Assembly (NCBI GenBank): GCA_937948705.1
Contig: CALECF010000038.1
Location: 1-36,126, forward strand
From: an uncultured Anaerosolibacter sp.
GTDB taxonomy: Bacteria; Bacillota_A; Clostridia; Peptostreptococcales; Thermotaleaceae
Direction of reading: 5' to 3'
DNA: 36,126 bases
The position numbers and the translations under genes are program-made. The notes beneath the pieces were generated by a model. That model was given only the letters and a program-made list of their open reading frames with translations, did not search any database and had not been told where the DNA came from. Positions 24,575 through 32,857 of the stretch are shown here, piece by piece; positions within the stretch are counted from its first letter, which is position 1; every line of letters begins with the position of its first letter.

Positions 24575-24610
24575 TTATAAGTCCCAATACATATGTATTG
24601 GGACTTATAA
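24575..24610. repeat. Perfect 36-base palindrome between the FMN-lipoprotein gene and apbE
   Basis: Bases 24575-24592 are the exact reverse complement of 24593-24610, so the RNA can form a very stable hairpin with a minimal loop. It starts four bases after the lipoprotein stop. There is no proper T-run after it (TTATGAAT), so it is an imperfect terminator at best. It may act as an mRNA 3' end stabiliser or partial terminator lowering apbE expression relative to the lipoprotein. Confidence 0.85.
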
Positions 24611-24657
24611 TTATGAATAAATCATTCTGTATTCAAATGATTAGATGGAGGATCACC

Positions 24658-25698
24658 ATGAAAAATAAAATCCTTAAGTGCTTCATACTAATAGTTGCCG
24701 TAATTCTTACCATGTTTCAAGCAGGTTGTAAAGCGGAGAAACTAATGGTAAGTGATTCTACCTATATGCTTGGAACATATTTACAATTAAGTGTTTGGGC
24801 GGATAGTAAAGCAGACGGAATGGAGGTTATTAAGACTTCCTTTGAAAGAATCAAAGAAATTGAGGATAAAATGAGTGCCAATATGGATGAAAGTGAAATT
24901 GGTCAAATTAATATGAATGCAGGGAAAACCTATGTAGAAGTCAGTGATGAGACCGATGAAGTGATAAAAAAAGCGATTCATTATGCAAGATTAACAGATG
25001 GTGCTTTTGATCCTGCTATTGGAAAGTTAGTAAAACTATGGAATATAGGTACAGAAAGTGAACGGGTACCTAGTGAAGGTGAAATTCAAGATGCCTTACA
25101 GTTCGTCGATTATAGAAAAATTGAATTGCAAAATAAAAATAAGGTTAAGCTCAGTGACGCGGAGATGCGAATCGATCTTGGTGGAATCGCGAAAGGGTAT
25201 GCAGCAGATAAAGTTACTGAAATTATGAGGGCAAAGGGCATAAAACATGCTATAATAAATCTTGGGGGAAATGTAGTAACCATAGGCAAAAAGACGGATG
25301 GAACATCTTGGAAAGTTGGGATACAGGATCCGTTTGAGCCAACAGGAACCCATATGGGTGTTATTCAAGTCCATGATCAAACCGTAGTAACATCTGGAAA
25401 TTATGAAAGATATTTTATTGTAGATAATAAGAGATACCATCATATTATTGATCCAAAGTCAGGCTATCCTGCTGAAAATGGTATTATTAGTGCCACTATC
25501 GTTACCAGCAGTTCCACGGATGCTGATGGACTATCTACTAGTGTGTATGTACTGGGTCCTGATCGCGGTATGGAACTCATAGAAAACCTTGAAGGCGTAG
25601 AATGTATCATCATTACAGAAGACAAAAAGGTGTTGATGTCTTCTGGATTGGCGGGAAGATTCGAGATCATAGATAGTTCATTTCAGATTGTTAATTAA
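24658..25698 (+). CDS. apbE: FAD:protein FMN transferase ApbE (lipoprotein form)
   Basis: Transfers FMN from FAD to Thr residues of RnfD/RnfG and FMN_bind proteins, using Mg2+, outside the membrane. Motifs: LGTYLQL near the start of the domain, DLGGIAKGYAADKV, INLGGNVVTIG, VVTSGNYERYF, HHIIDPKSGYPA, and the metal-site region SSTDADGLSTSVYVLG. In the 346-residue product the N-terminal hydrophobic signal ends at C24, but the lipobox is weak (Gln at -3, QAGC). The start is ATG 24658, with GGAGG seven bases upstream; the longest frame begins inside the preceding palindrome and is rejected. Visible substrates in this window are RnfD T154, RnfG T165 and the lipoprotein T138. Confidence 0.95.
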   Translation: MKNKILKCFILIVAVILTMFQAGCKAEKLMVSDSTYMLGTYLQLSVWADSKADGMEVIKTSFERIKEIEDKMSANMDESEIGQINMNAGKTYVEVSDETDEVIKKAIHYARLTDGAFDPAIGKLVKLWNIGTESERVPSEGEIQDALQFVDYRKIELQNKNKVKLSDAEMRIDLGGIAKGYAADKVTEIMRAKGIKHAIINLGGNVVTIGKKTDGTSWKVGIQDPFEPTGTHMGVIQVHDQTVVTSGNYERYFIVDNKRYHHIIDPKSGYPAENGIISATIVTSSSTDADGLSTSVYVLGPDRGMELIENLEGVECIIITEDKKVLMSSGLAGRFEIIDSSFQIVN

Positions 25699-25723
25699 CC
25701 CATAGGATGAAGAAGGTGATAAA

Positions 25724-26692
25724 TTGAGTTATTGGAGTAAGTATCCAGATATAGAAAAAGAAATGACAAAGGTTGAAGATTTGCTAGAGCAATCTGTCAA
25801 GTCGAGAAGAAAAATTGCTGAAGATGCCTCTCGGGATCTGCTAAAGGCAGGTGGAAAGAGAATACGTCCAGCATTGACCATTATTTCAGCCAAATACGGT
25901 AATTATGATAGTGATAAAGTTGTACCTATGGCAGCAGCTCTGGAACTATTTCATATGGCCACTTTGATTCATGATGATATCATTGATAATTCAAAGTCGA
26001 GAAGGGGAATAGAGACAGCTCAATCAAAATATGGTAAAGATGTTGCCGTATATACAGGAGATTATTTATTTAGCAAGGCATTTATGCTTGCTGCAAAGGT
26101 AAATAATGGAGAAAAAATTGTTCACCTTTCTAAATTTATCAAGGCGATCTGTGAAGGGGAAATAGAACAATACGCTTCAAAGTATGATTATTCCACGTCT
26201 ATTTCTACCTATTTAAAAAGGATTAAATATAAGACTGCGCTATTATTCGCCCTATGTTGTCAAATCGGGGCAGAGACCGCTGAATGCGATGTGAAAATTG
26301 CTAGAAATCTACGTAGATTTGGAATGTCTTTAGGGACTGCTTTTCAATTAAAAGATGATTTGCTTGATGTTACATCAGAGGATGCTGTTATTGGAAAGCC
26401 CACGGGAAATGATATCCTTGAAGGGATTTACACGCTACCCCTTTTGTATACAATAAAGCAAAGTAAATATCATAATGATGTTTTGGCATTACTGAACAAA
26501 AATGCCTTTACCAAGAAAGATGTGGCAGATATTATATATTTTATTCATGAATCCAATGGTATTGATCATACGAAGAAGATGGAAGATAGATACTATCAAA
26601 AAGCTTTAGACAGTCTAACAGGACTATCCCATTATCCAAGTACCCAGACTCTAATCGAGCTCGTTTCAACAATGAGAGATCGAATTAAATAA
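25724..26692 (+). CDS. Trans-polyprenyl diphosphate synthase (HepT/DmkB-like)
   Basis: Chain-elongating prenyl transferase that adds isopentenyl units to an allylic diphosphate, normally to build the side chain of menaquinone or demethylmenaquinone. In the 322-residue product the first Asp-rich motif is DDIID (D84, D85, D88) preceded by LIH, and the second is DDLLD (D211, D212, D215) after FQLK. GGKRIRP at 43-49 binds diphosphate. Bulky residues occur before the first motif (ELFHMATLIH), but chain length cannot be judged safely. The start is TTG, chosen because AAGGTG lies about six bases upstream. It follows apbE by 25 bases in one transcript and ends at a terminator. No UbiA-type prenyltransferase or menaquinone ring genes are in the window. 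Confidence 0.92.
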   Translation: MSYWSKYPDIEKEMTKVEDLLEQSVKSRRKIAEDASRDLLKAGGKRIRPALTIISAKYGNYDSDKVVPMAAALELFHMATLIHDDIIDNSKSRRGIETAQSKYGKDVAVYTGDYLFSKAFMLAAKVNNGEKIVHLSKFIKAICEGEIEQYASKYDYSTSISTYLKRIKYKTALLFALCCQIGAETAECDVKIARNLRRFGMSLGTAFQLKDDLLDVTSEDAVIGKPTGNDILEGIYTLPLLYTIKQSKYHNDVLALLNKNAFTKKDVADIIYFIHESNGIDHTKKMEDRYYQKALDSLTGLSHYPSTQTLIELVSTMRDRIK

Positions 26693-26696
26693 CAAG

Positions 26697-26729
26697 AAGA
26701 CAAAACACAAAGCGTTTTGTCTTTTTTAT
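26697..26729 (+). terminator. Intrinsic terminator after the polyprenyl synthase
   Basis: Ten-base perfect stem (26697-26706 with 26714-26723), loop of seven, then a T-run. It ends the lipoprotein-apbE-synthase transcript. Confidence 0.88.
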
Positions 26730-26839
26730 TTTGAAAGATCTGCACATTCCTTGTCCACCCATCAGGATTATAATTTGAGTTAAGTATCGTGATCCTATCC
26801 TTTTTGGCAAAGGGAACAAACAAAAAAGCACAGCAAATA

Positions 26840-26882
26840 AAATTCCCTCCAGCAGCTATTAGCCCAGGAGGGAATTTTTTAT
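26840..26882. terminator. Second, bidirectional terminator-like hairpin
   Basis: AAATTCCCTCC (26840-26850) pairs with GGAGGGAATTT (26867-26877), followed by a T-run on the plus strand and a weaker one on the minus strand. It stands 110 bases past the previous terminator with no plus-strand gene between them, so it may end a small RNA or a minus-strand mini-transcript. The rest of the 290-base gap 26693-26983 holds no gene I can support. Confidence 0.75.
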
Positions 26883-26983
26883 GGCAAAGTTTTATAGCCT
26901 TTGTACATGAAATAGCCTCCTATTGTAATAAATGGTCAGAGTAAAAAATATATTATACTAATAACAACATAAGGAGGGTATTT

Positions 26984-27730
26984 ATGAATAAATCTTTTGG
27001 AAGAATGAAGCATGATAGACCGAGGATGAATAGCTATCCTAGAAGAGTAAACCCGCCACTTAGGACCCCAGAAAGAGGGGAAAGCTTTTATAAGAGGATA
27101 TTGAAAAAAATCATCATTTGTATGGGAATTGTTTTATTGGCTATATTGATGAAAAGTATTAATTTGCCTTTTACAAATAAGGTCGTGGATGTGGTAAAAA
27201 TAACATTAAATAAGGAAATAAATCTTAAACAGACAGGGAAGCAAGTGCTTAAATATGCCCAAGAGATACCGTCCCTTCCTCATAGAGCGGCTAATGTGTT
27301 CAGTAATATGGGAAAATCAAAGATCGATGGACTAACCCTTCTCGCGCCTATACAGGGGACAGTCATTACAAAACATGGTGAGAGCATTGATCCTGTTTTA
27401 AATACAACAACTTTTCAGTTAGGAATCAAAATCGTGCCAAGGAATAGTCGTAGTTTTATGTCCATAGCAGATGGTGAAGTTATCGAAATTGGAGAAAGTA
27501 AAAGCTTTGGAAAATTTATTAAAATTCAACATGGAGCAATCGTAAGTGCATTATATGGAAATTGTGATGAAATTACTGTAACCAAAGGGCAAAAACTGAA
27601 GAGAGGAGAAGTTATTGGAAGTATAAGCTCCGAGAATACAGAGAATAATTATCTACAGTTTTTATTGTGGGTAGATAATCAAGAGGTGGATCCTGAGGAT
27701 TATATCAATTTTGACAAAACCAGTCTTTAA
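26984..27730 (+). CDS. spoIVFA: SpoIVFA-like membrane protein with degenerate M23/LytM domain
   Basis: The 248-residue protein has a basic N-terminus, one transmembrane helix (about 42-58) and a C-terminal LytM (peptidase M23) fold (about 118-240; APIQGTV, ADGEVIEIG, IQHG, KGQKLKRGEVIG). The zinc ligands of active M23 peptidases are replaced: the HxGxD motif reads QLGIK (145-149) and the HxH motif reads YLQ (223-225), so it should not be a working peptidase. In B. subtilis SpoIVFA tethers and restrains the protease SpoIVFB in the outer forespore membrane. Identity rests on the adjacent M50 gene and the ancestral order min-spoIVFAB-rplU. AAGGAGGG precedes the ATG. Confidence 0.85.
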   Translation: MNKSFGRMKHDRPRMNSYPRRVNPPLRTPERGESFYKRILKKIIICMGIVLLAILMKSINLPFTNKVVDVVKITLNKEINLKQTGKQVLKYAQEIPSLPHRAANVFSNMGKSKIDGLTLLAPIQGTVITKHGESIDPVLNTTTFQLGIKIVPRNSRSFMSIADGEVIEIGESKSFGKFIKIQHGAIVSALYGNCDEITVTKGQKLKRGEVIGSISSENTENNYLQFLLWVDNQEVDPEDYINFDKTSL

Positions 27731-27749
27731 GATTGTAGGTGGCCCATGA

Positions 27750-28628
27750 ATGACATTTATTAAAATAGGCGAAATAGAAATAAAAATAAACTATTTGCTA
27801 TGCTTTTCTTTTATTCTTTTTTTTATGTTAGGTTATATAGAGACAGCTATTCTTTCATTTATTATTGTCCTGCTCCATGAATTAGCCCATACCATCGTAG
27901 CAAAAATACTAGGGTATCATATCTATGACATCGAAATTTTTCCTTTTGGTGGTGTTGCAAGGATTGAAGAGTTGATTGGTATCAATCCCAAGGATGAGAT
28001 TATCATAGCTATCGCAGGTCCTATATCAAATCTTATCATGGCATGTATCGGCTACTACGCGTATTATTGGTTAGGAATTGAAAGGGATTTAATGGTTTTT
28101 TTCGTATATTCAAATATTATCATAGGTGTATTTAATTTAATTCCAATCCTACCCTTAGATGGTGGGCGAGTAATAAGAGCATATCTGGCATACTTTCTTG
28201 GATTCAAGAAAGCAACAAAGATCATTGTCAGACTATCTAAGCTCTGCTGCATTGCCATATTCATCTTTGGAATTTATATGGTAAAGTATAATTATTTGAA
28301 TATGTTTCTTTCACTCATCGCTATTTTTTTATATATTGCTGCCCACAGGGAATATAGAATGGCAGCTTTTATTTTTATAAAGGAAATAACACAGAAAAAA
28401 CAATCCCTTCTTTCTGAAGGCGTGTTGAGAACAAAACAGCTGGTGGCAATGATTGATACCCCTGTTAAGGAGATCATGGATCAATTTTTACCCCAGAGAT
28501 ACCATACCATCATGGTGATGGATAGGAAATGTAAGTTGATTGGGTATCTAACAGAAACCGAGGTTTTAGAAGGAATGATTACATATGGCATAAATGTTCC
28601 TTTAGAAAAGTTGTTAATAAAAAGGTAA
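27750..28628 (+). CDS. spoIVFB: SpoIVFB-like M50 intramembrane metalloprotease with CBS domain
   Basis: Site-2-type protease expected to cleave pro-sigma-K inside the mother cell. In the 292-residue product the zinc motif is HELAH (H43, E44, H47) in the second helix, and the third ligand D137 lies in NLIPILPLDGGR. About six hydrophobic segments are followed by a C-terminal CBS-like domain (about 228-290, TPVKEIMDQFLP...GYLTETEVLEGM), which in SpoIVFB senses ATP. Ligand positions match B. subtilis SpoIVFB almost exactly. The ATG at 27750 has AGGTGG upstream. It lies 19 bases after the SpoIVFA gene. The pro-sigma-K gene is not in the window. Confidence 0.93.
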   Translation: MTFIKIGEIEIKINYLLCFSFILFFMLGYIETAILSFIIVLLHELAHTIVAKILGYHIYDIEIFPFGGVARIEELIGINPKDEIIIAIAGPISNLIMACIGYYAYYWLGIERDLMVFFVYSNIIIGVFNLIPILPLDGGRVIRAYLAYFLGFKKATKIIVRLSKLCCIAIFIFGIYMVKYNYLNMFLSLIAIFLYIAAHREYRMAAFIFIKEITQKKQSLLSEGVLRTKQLVAMIDTPVKEIMDQFLPQRYHTIMVMDRKCKLIGYLTETEVLEGMITYGINVPLEKLLIKR

Positions 28629-28731
28629 AATGATACAATAGTAATACTATACTAAGGAAGAAAATATAGGTATTTATGCAACCCACTATACAAATACTAC
28701 AGATGAGATTAGGTGTTTTAGGAGGATTAAA

Positions 28732-30570
28732 ATGACAAAAATTGATTTTGATGCACTACTTTATCAAGTTGAAAAGCCAGCTAGATATATTGGGAATGAG
28801 TTAAATAGCGTAAAAAAAGAACTGGATAAAGTGGATATTCGGTTTGGATTTGCATTTCCAGATGTATATGAGGTAGGAATGTCCCACTTGGGCATGCATA
28901 TTTTGTATAATCTATTAAATAAACGAGACGATGTATTTTGTGAGCGAATTTTTTCACCATGGGCTGATATGGAGGCATTACTAAAACAGAAAGATATCCC
29001 TCTTTTTACCCTTGAAACCCATAGTGCTATCCATGAATTAGATTTTATTGGATTTACCCTTCAATACGAATTGAGTTATTCAAATATACTGAATATCTTG
29101 GCTCTGGGCAATGTGCCTCTCCGAAGTAAAGAAAGAGGTAAGAATGATCCTATCATTATAGCAGGGGGACCCTGTGCTTATAATCCTGAGCCCTTGGCGG
29201 ATATTATTGATATTTTTGTACTTGGAGAGGCTGAAGAGGTTATACTGGAACTACTTGATAAATATAAAGATTGGAAACATTCGCAGAAGAGCAAGAAAGA
29301 ATTCTTTGAATCTATTGTTCATATAAAAGGCGTATATATACCATCATTTTATGAAGTAAAATACGATGATAATGGAACAATTCAATCATTTACTCCTTTG
29401 GACGAGAATTATCCTGAAAAAATATCTAAAAGGATTATCGAGAATTTAGATGACGTATATTTTCCAGAAAAGGTGATTGTTCCATTTATTGATGTGGTTC
29501 ATAACAGAGCAATGGTTGAAATTTTCAGAGGATGTTCCCGTGGGTGTAGATTTTGTCAAGCAGGGATGATCTATAGGCCTGTCCGAGAGCGCTCTATTGA
29601 TAGAGTGAAAGAATTAACCCATGAAATTATTAAAAATACAGGATTTGAAGAGTTGTCTCTCTCATCATTGAGTACTAGTGATTATTCAGGCTTACAGGAA
29701 CTTATTCGACATTTGATTGATAAGTATGGAGAGCAAAAAGTCGGCCTTTCATTGCCATCCCTAAGATTAGATTCCTTTACATTACAATTGATAGAGGAAA
29801 TCCAAAAAGTAAGGAAGACAGGTTTGACCTTTGCGCCGGAAGCTGGTACTCAACGACTTAGAGATGTAATCAACAAAGGTGTAACAGAAGAAGACCTAAT
29901 TCAGGCCATGGAAAATGCATTCTCATTAGGATGGAACAACGTTAAACTCTATTTTATGATTGGACTACCGACAGAAACCTACGAAGATTTGGATGGCATC
30001 GTGGACCTAGCCCATAAAGTAATTGAGACCTATTATAAAGTACCAAAAGAGAAGCGAAACAAAGGACTAAATGTTACCATTAGCACATCTTCCTTTGTTC
30101 CGAAGCCGTTTACACCATTCCAGTGGGAAGCCCAAGATTCTATTGAGACATTAAGGGAAAAACAGATATATCTGAAAAACAAATTACGTCATAAGAACAT
30201 CAAGTATAGTTATCATCATACAGACACAAGCTTTTTAGAAGGTGTTTTTGCAAGAGGGGACAGAAGACTCGGGGAAGTTCTAATTAGAGCCTGGGAGTAT
30301 GGATGTAAATTCGATGGATGGCATGATTTCTTCCGATATGATCAATGGACCAAGGCGCTTCAAGACTGTGGTGTTGATCCCCATTTTTATGCAAGTCGTA
30401 AGCGGAGCTATGAAGAGATTTTGCCTTGGGAACACATAGAGATAGGCGTTACGAAACAATACTTAATAAAAGAAAATGAAAAAGCACAACAGGCAGTTTT
30501 GACCCACGATTGCCGTACAAGCTGCACGGGTTGTGGTATAAATGAAGGTTTTATAGGCGGTGTATGCTAA
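28732..30570 (+). CDS. TIGR03960-type B12-binding-domain radical SAM protein
   Basis: The 612-residue radical SAM enzyme has an N-terminal B12-binding-like region (FAFPDVYEVGMSHLGMHILY motif) and the [4Fe-4S]/SAM motif CxxxCxxC at C268, C272 and C275. A C-terminal part contains FAPEAGTQRLRDVINKG and ends in a Cys-rich tail (CRTSCTGCG). The reaction is unknown. In many bacteria it is fused to or next to a DUF2344 protein, and here that partner starts overlapping its stop. RNase G and rplU follow, a conserved neighbourhood that points to RNA or ribosome-related modification; this is inference. The ATG has AGGAGG upstream. Confidence 0.9.
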   Translation: MTKIDFDALLYQVEKPARYIGNELNSVKKELDKVDIRFGFAFPDVYEVGMSHLGMHILYNLLNKRDDVFCERIFSPWADMEALLKQKDIPLFTLETHSAIHELDFIGFTLQYELSYSNILNILALGNVPLRSKERGKNDPIIIAGGPCAYNPEPLADIIDIFVLGEAEEVILELLDKYKDWKHSQKSKKEFFESIVHIKGVYIPSFYEVKYDDNGTIQSFTPLDENYPEKISKRIIENLDDVYFPEKVIVPFIDVVHNRAMVEIFRGCSRGCRFCQAGMIYRPVRERSIDRVKELTHEIIKNTGFEELSLSSLSTSDYSGLQELIRHLIDKYGEQKVGLSLPSLRLDSFTLQLIEEIQKVRKTGLTFAPEAGTQRLRDVINKGVTEEDLIQAMENAFSLGWNNVKLYFMIGLPTETYEDLDGIVDLAHKVIETYYKVPKEKRNKGLNVTISTSSFVPKPFTPFQWEAQDSIETLREKQIYLKNKLRHKNIKYSYHHTDTSFLEGVFARGDRRLGEVLIRAWEYGCKFDGWHDFFRYDQWTKALQDCGVDPHFYASRKRSYEEILPWEHIEIGVTKQYLIKENEKAQQAVLTHDCRTSCTGCGINEGFIGGVC

Positions 30571-31286
30571 TGACTAAGTTACGAGTTAAATTTATCAAAA
30601 CTGATCTTATGAAGTTCATTTCTCATCTGGATTTGCTCAGGCTAATGGAGAGGGCCTTAAGGAGAGCTGGTGTTAAATTAGCTTTTTCCCAGGGTTTTAA
30701 CCCACACCCTAAAATATCCTTTGCGACAGCAGTACCTATTGGATTGTCCAGCGAAGGAGAATATATGGATATTGAGCTAGATGAAAGTGTAGAGATGAAT
30801 GACTTCATTGAGAGTGTAAATGGACAATTGCCTCAAGGAATTAAGATTATATCTGCTAAGTCTATTGAAATAAAATCACCTGCGGTAATGGCTATTATTG
30901 ATGCCTCAAGCTACATCGTAGATTGTCCATTGGAGGGTCATGTCACGAAAGAAGCCATTGAAATTGCCATGAAGAGCTTTATGGATCAAGAAGAGATTGT
31001 TATTCAGAAAGCTCCAAAGAAAAATAGCAGGGCTGGCGTAAAAGAAATAAATATTAAGGAATTTATCTTCAATGTGGAGTTATTAGAATATCATGGATCA
31101 GCCATTACATTAAAAATGACTTTAGCCACTGGAAGCAAAGGAAATCTTAAACCAGAGATATTGATTGAAAAATTTAAGCATGATATGGAGATTCCTATAG
31201 CCCTTGATCGTGTAAGAGTCCATAGGTTAGAATTATATGTATTTTCAGGGGAGCTACTAGTTACACCATTAGAAATCAATGGCTAA
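30564..31286 (+). CDS. DUF2344 (TIGR03936) radical-SAM-linked protein
   Basis: The 240-residue partner of the radical SAM protein upstream. The start of the domain is KLRVKFIKTDLMKFISHLDL, with FSQGFNPHPKISFATAVPIGLSSEGEYMDIEL as the conserved core. Function unknown. In some genomes the two proteins are one chain; here they are separate with a seven-base overlap (ATG 30564 or ATG 30570), GGCGGTG serving as ribosome-binding site. RNase G follows after 27 bases. Confidence 0.88.
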   Translation: MLMTKLRVKFIKTDLMKFISHLDLLRLMERALRRAGVKLAFSQGFNPHPKISFATAVPIGLSSEGEYMDIELDESVEMNDFIESVNGQLPQGIKIISAKSIEIKSPAVMAIIDASSYIVDCPLEGHVTKEAIEIAMKSFMDQEEIVIQKAPKKNSRAGVKEINIKEFIFNVELLEYHGSAITLKMTLATGSKGNLKPEILIEKFKHDMEIPIALDRVRVHRLELYVFSGELLVTPLEING

Positions 31287-31313
31287 ATTTTATTCATGTA
31301 GGGGGATGTTGGA

Positions 31314-32804
31314 ATGAATGAGATCATTATAGACTCTAGTCTAAATCAAACAAGGGTAGCATTGATGGAAAACAGGGAGCTAGTAGAAATATATGTGGAA
31401 AGAGAAGACAATAAAAGAATCGTAGGAAACATATATAAAGGTAGAGTGACGAATGTACTACCAGGCATGCAAGCTGCTTTTGTCGACATAGGATTGGACA
31501 AGAATGCCTTTCTCTATGTCAAAGATGCTATTCCCCCATATATGACTGAAAGCAACGACATTTCAATGAAGGAAATATCTATTCGTGATGTAGTAAAGGG
31601 AGGGCAGGAGATTATTGTTCAGGTCATCAAAGAACCTATTGGGACAAAAGGTGCCCGAATTACTACCCATTTAACATTGCCAGGTAGATATTTAGTCCTC
31701 ATGCCCCATGTAGATTACGTGGGTGTATCCAGAAGAATTGGCTCTGAAATCGAAAGGGAGAGACTTAAGCTTGCAGTAAATGAACTAAGACCCAAGCACA
31801 TTGGTGTGATTGCTAGAACGGCAGCTGAAGGAAAGGAACAGAAAGAGTTAAAGGAAGATTTGAAATTTTTACTAAAACTTTGGCAAAGAATTGATCGTGA
31901 GAAACACCTGGGTTTTGCACCTAGAGTAATCTATAGAGATCTGGACCTTCTTCAAAAAACTGTACGGGATATGTTTAACAACGATATTGATCGTTTTGTA
32001 ATGAATGATAAGGAAAAGTATAAAGCTACGTTAGATTTTGTAGAGCTTATATCTCCCCATTTAAAGAACCGAGTAGAGTATTTTCAGTCAGAAGTGGAAA
32101 TCTACGAGCATTATCAAATAGAATCTATGATTAAAAATGCACTTTCCCGAAAAATCTGGTTAAAAAGTGGTGGATACATTGTTATTGACCAAACAGAAGC
32201 CCTTACTTCAATTGATGTGAATACTGGCAAGTATGTGGGCAGTACAGATTTAGAAGATACAGTGGTTAAGACCAACAAAGAAGCTGCAAAAGAAATTGCC
32301 AAACAGCTAAGACTAAGAGATATTGGTGGTATTATCATTGTAGACTTTATAGATATGCTCAATAAAGATGCAGAGAAAGAAGTTCTTCATATCTTAGAAA
32401 AGGCAGTTGCCATAGACCGAACGAAAACAAATATATTGGGGATGACACAACTCGGTCTTCTTGAAATGACAAGGAAAAAGGTGAGGCAGAGAATAGACTC
32501 TATACTCCAGAAAAAATGCCCTTATTGCGACGGAACGGGAAAAGTACTCTCGGAGTACACGGTTATCCATAATCTTGAAAAAGAGGTACGTAGAATCTTT
32601 CATCATACCAATTCAGAAGCGGTGATATTTGAAATAAATCCATCCATTTTATCCGTATTAAATGAAGAAAATAATTATTTTATCAGTGATTTAGAAAAAG
32701 AGACAAATTTAAAAATCTACTTAAAAGCCTCCCAAAGCATACATAATGATGAGATACATATAAAAAGTATGGGAAAGCTTGATAAAATCCAAGGACTATT
32801 GTAG
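31314..32804 (+). CDS. rng: Ribonuclease E/G family endonuclease
   Basis: Endoribonuclease of the RNase G type, 496 residues, for rRNA maturation and mRNA decay. An N-terminal S1 domain (about 35-125) is followed by an RNase H-like/5'-sensor region and the DNase I-like catalytic core with metal-binding D301 (TSIDVNTG) and D344 (IVDFIDM). The Zn-link motif CPYCDGTG has C402 and C405. It lacks the long degradosome arm of RNase E. The ATG follows AGGGGGA. In Clostridia rng commonly precedes rplU, as here. Confidence 0.95.
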   Translation: MNEIIIDSSLNQTRVALMENRELVEIYVEREDNKRIVGNIYKGRVTNVLPGMQAAFVDIGLDKNAFLYVKDAIPPYMTESNDISMKEISIRDVVKGGQEIIVQVIKEPIGTKGARITTHLTLPGRYLVLMPHVDYVGVSRRIGSEIERERLKLAVNELRPKHIGVIARTAAEGKEQKELKEDLKFLLKLWQRIDREKHLGFAPRVIYRDLDLLQKTVRDMFNNDIDRFVMNDKEKYKATLDFVELISPHLKNRVEYFQSEVEIYEHYQIESMIKNALSRKIWLKSGGYIVIDQTEALTSIDVNTGKYVGSTDLEDTVVKTNKEAAKEIAKQLRLRDIGGIIIVDFIDMLNKDAEKEVLHILEKAVAIDRTKTNILGMTQLGLLEMTRKKVRQRIDSILQKKCPYCDGTGKVLSEYTVIHNLEKEVRRIFHHTNSEAVIFEINPSILSVLNEENNYFISDLEKETNLKIYLKASQSIHNDEIHIKSMGKLDKIQGLL

Positions 32805-32820
32805 TTTTTTGTGATAATCG

Positions 32821-32849
32821 TTGACTTTTATAGATGAGTATGATATTAT
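32821..32849 (+). promoter_or_regulatory. Strong promoter of rplU-prp-rpmA
   Basis: TTGACT (32821-32826), 17 bases, then TATTAT (32844-32849) preceded by TGA (extended -10). It lies 17 bases after the RNase G stop. Confidence 0.75.
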
Positions 32850-32857
32850 TTTTATCT

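Noticed and set aside
24598..24657. Longer N-terminus for ApbE starting inside the palindrome
   Set aside because: It would put 20 polar residues before the signal peptide; GGAGG is correctly spaced to ATG 24658.
26632..26823. 63-codon minus-strand frame opposite the end of the polyprenyl synthase and its terminator
   Set aside because: Starts with TTG, has no ribosome-binding site, crosses the terminator hairpin and shows no recognisable pattern.
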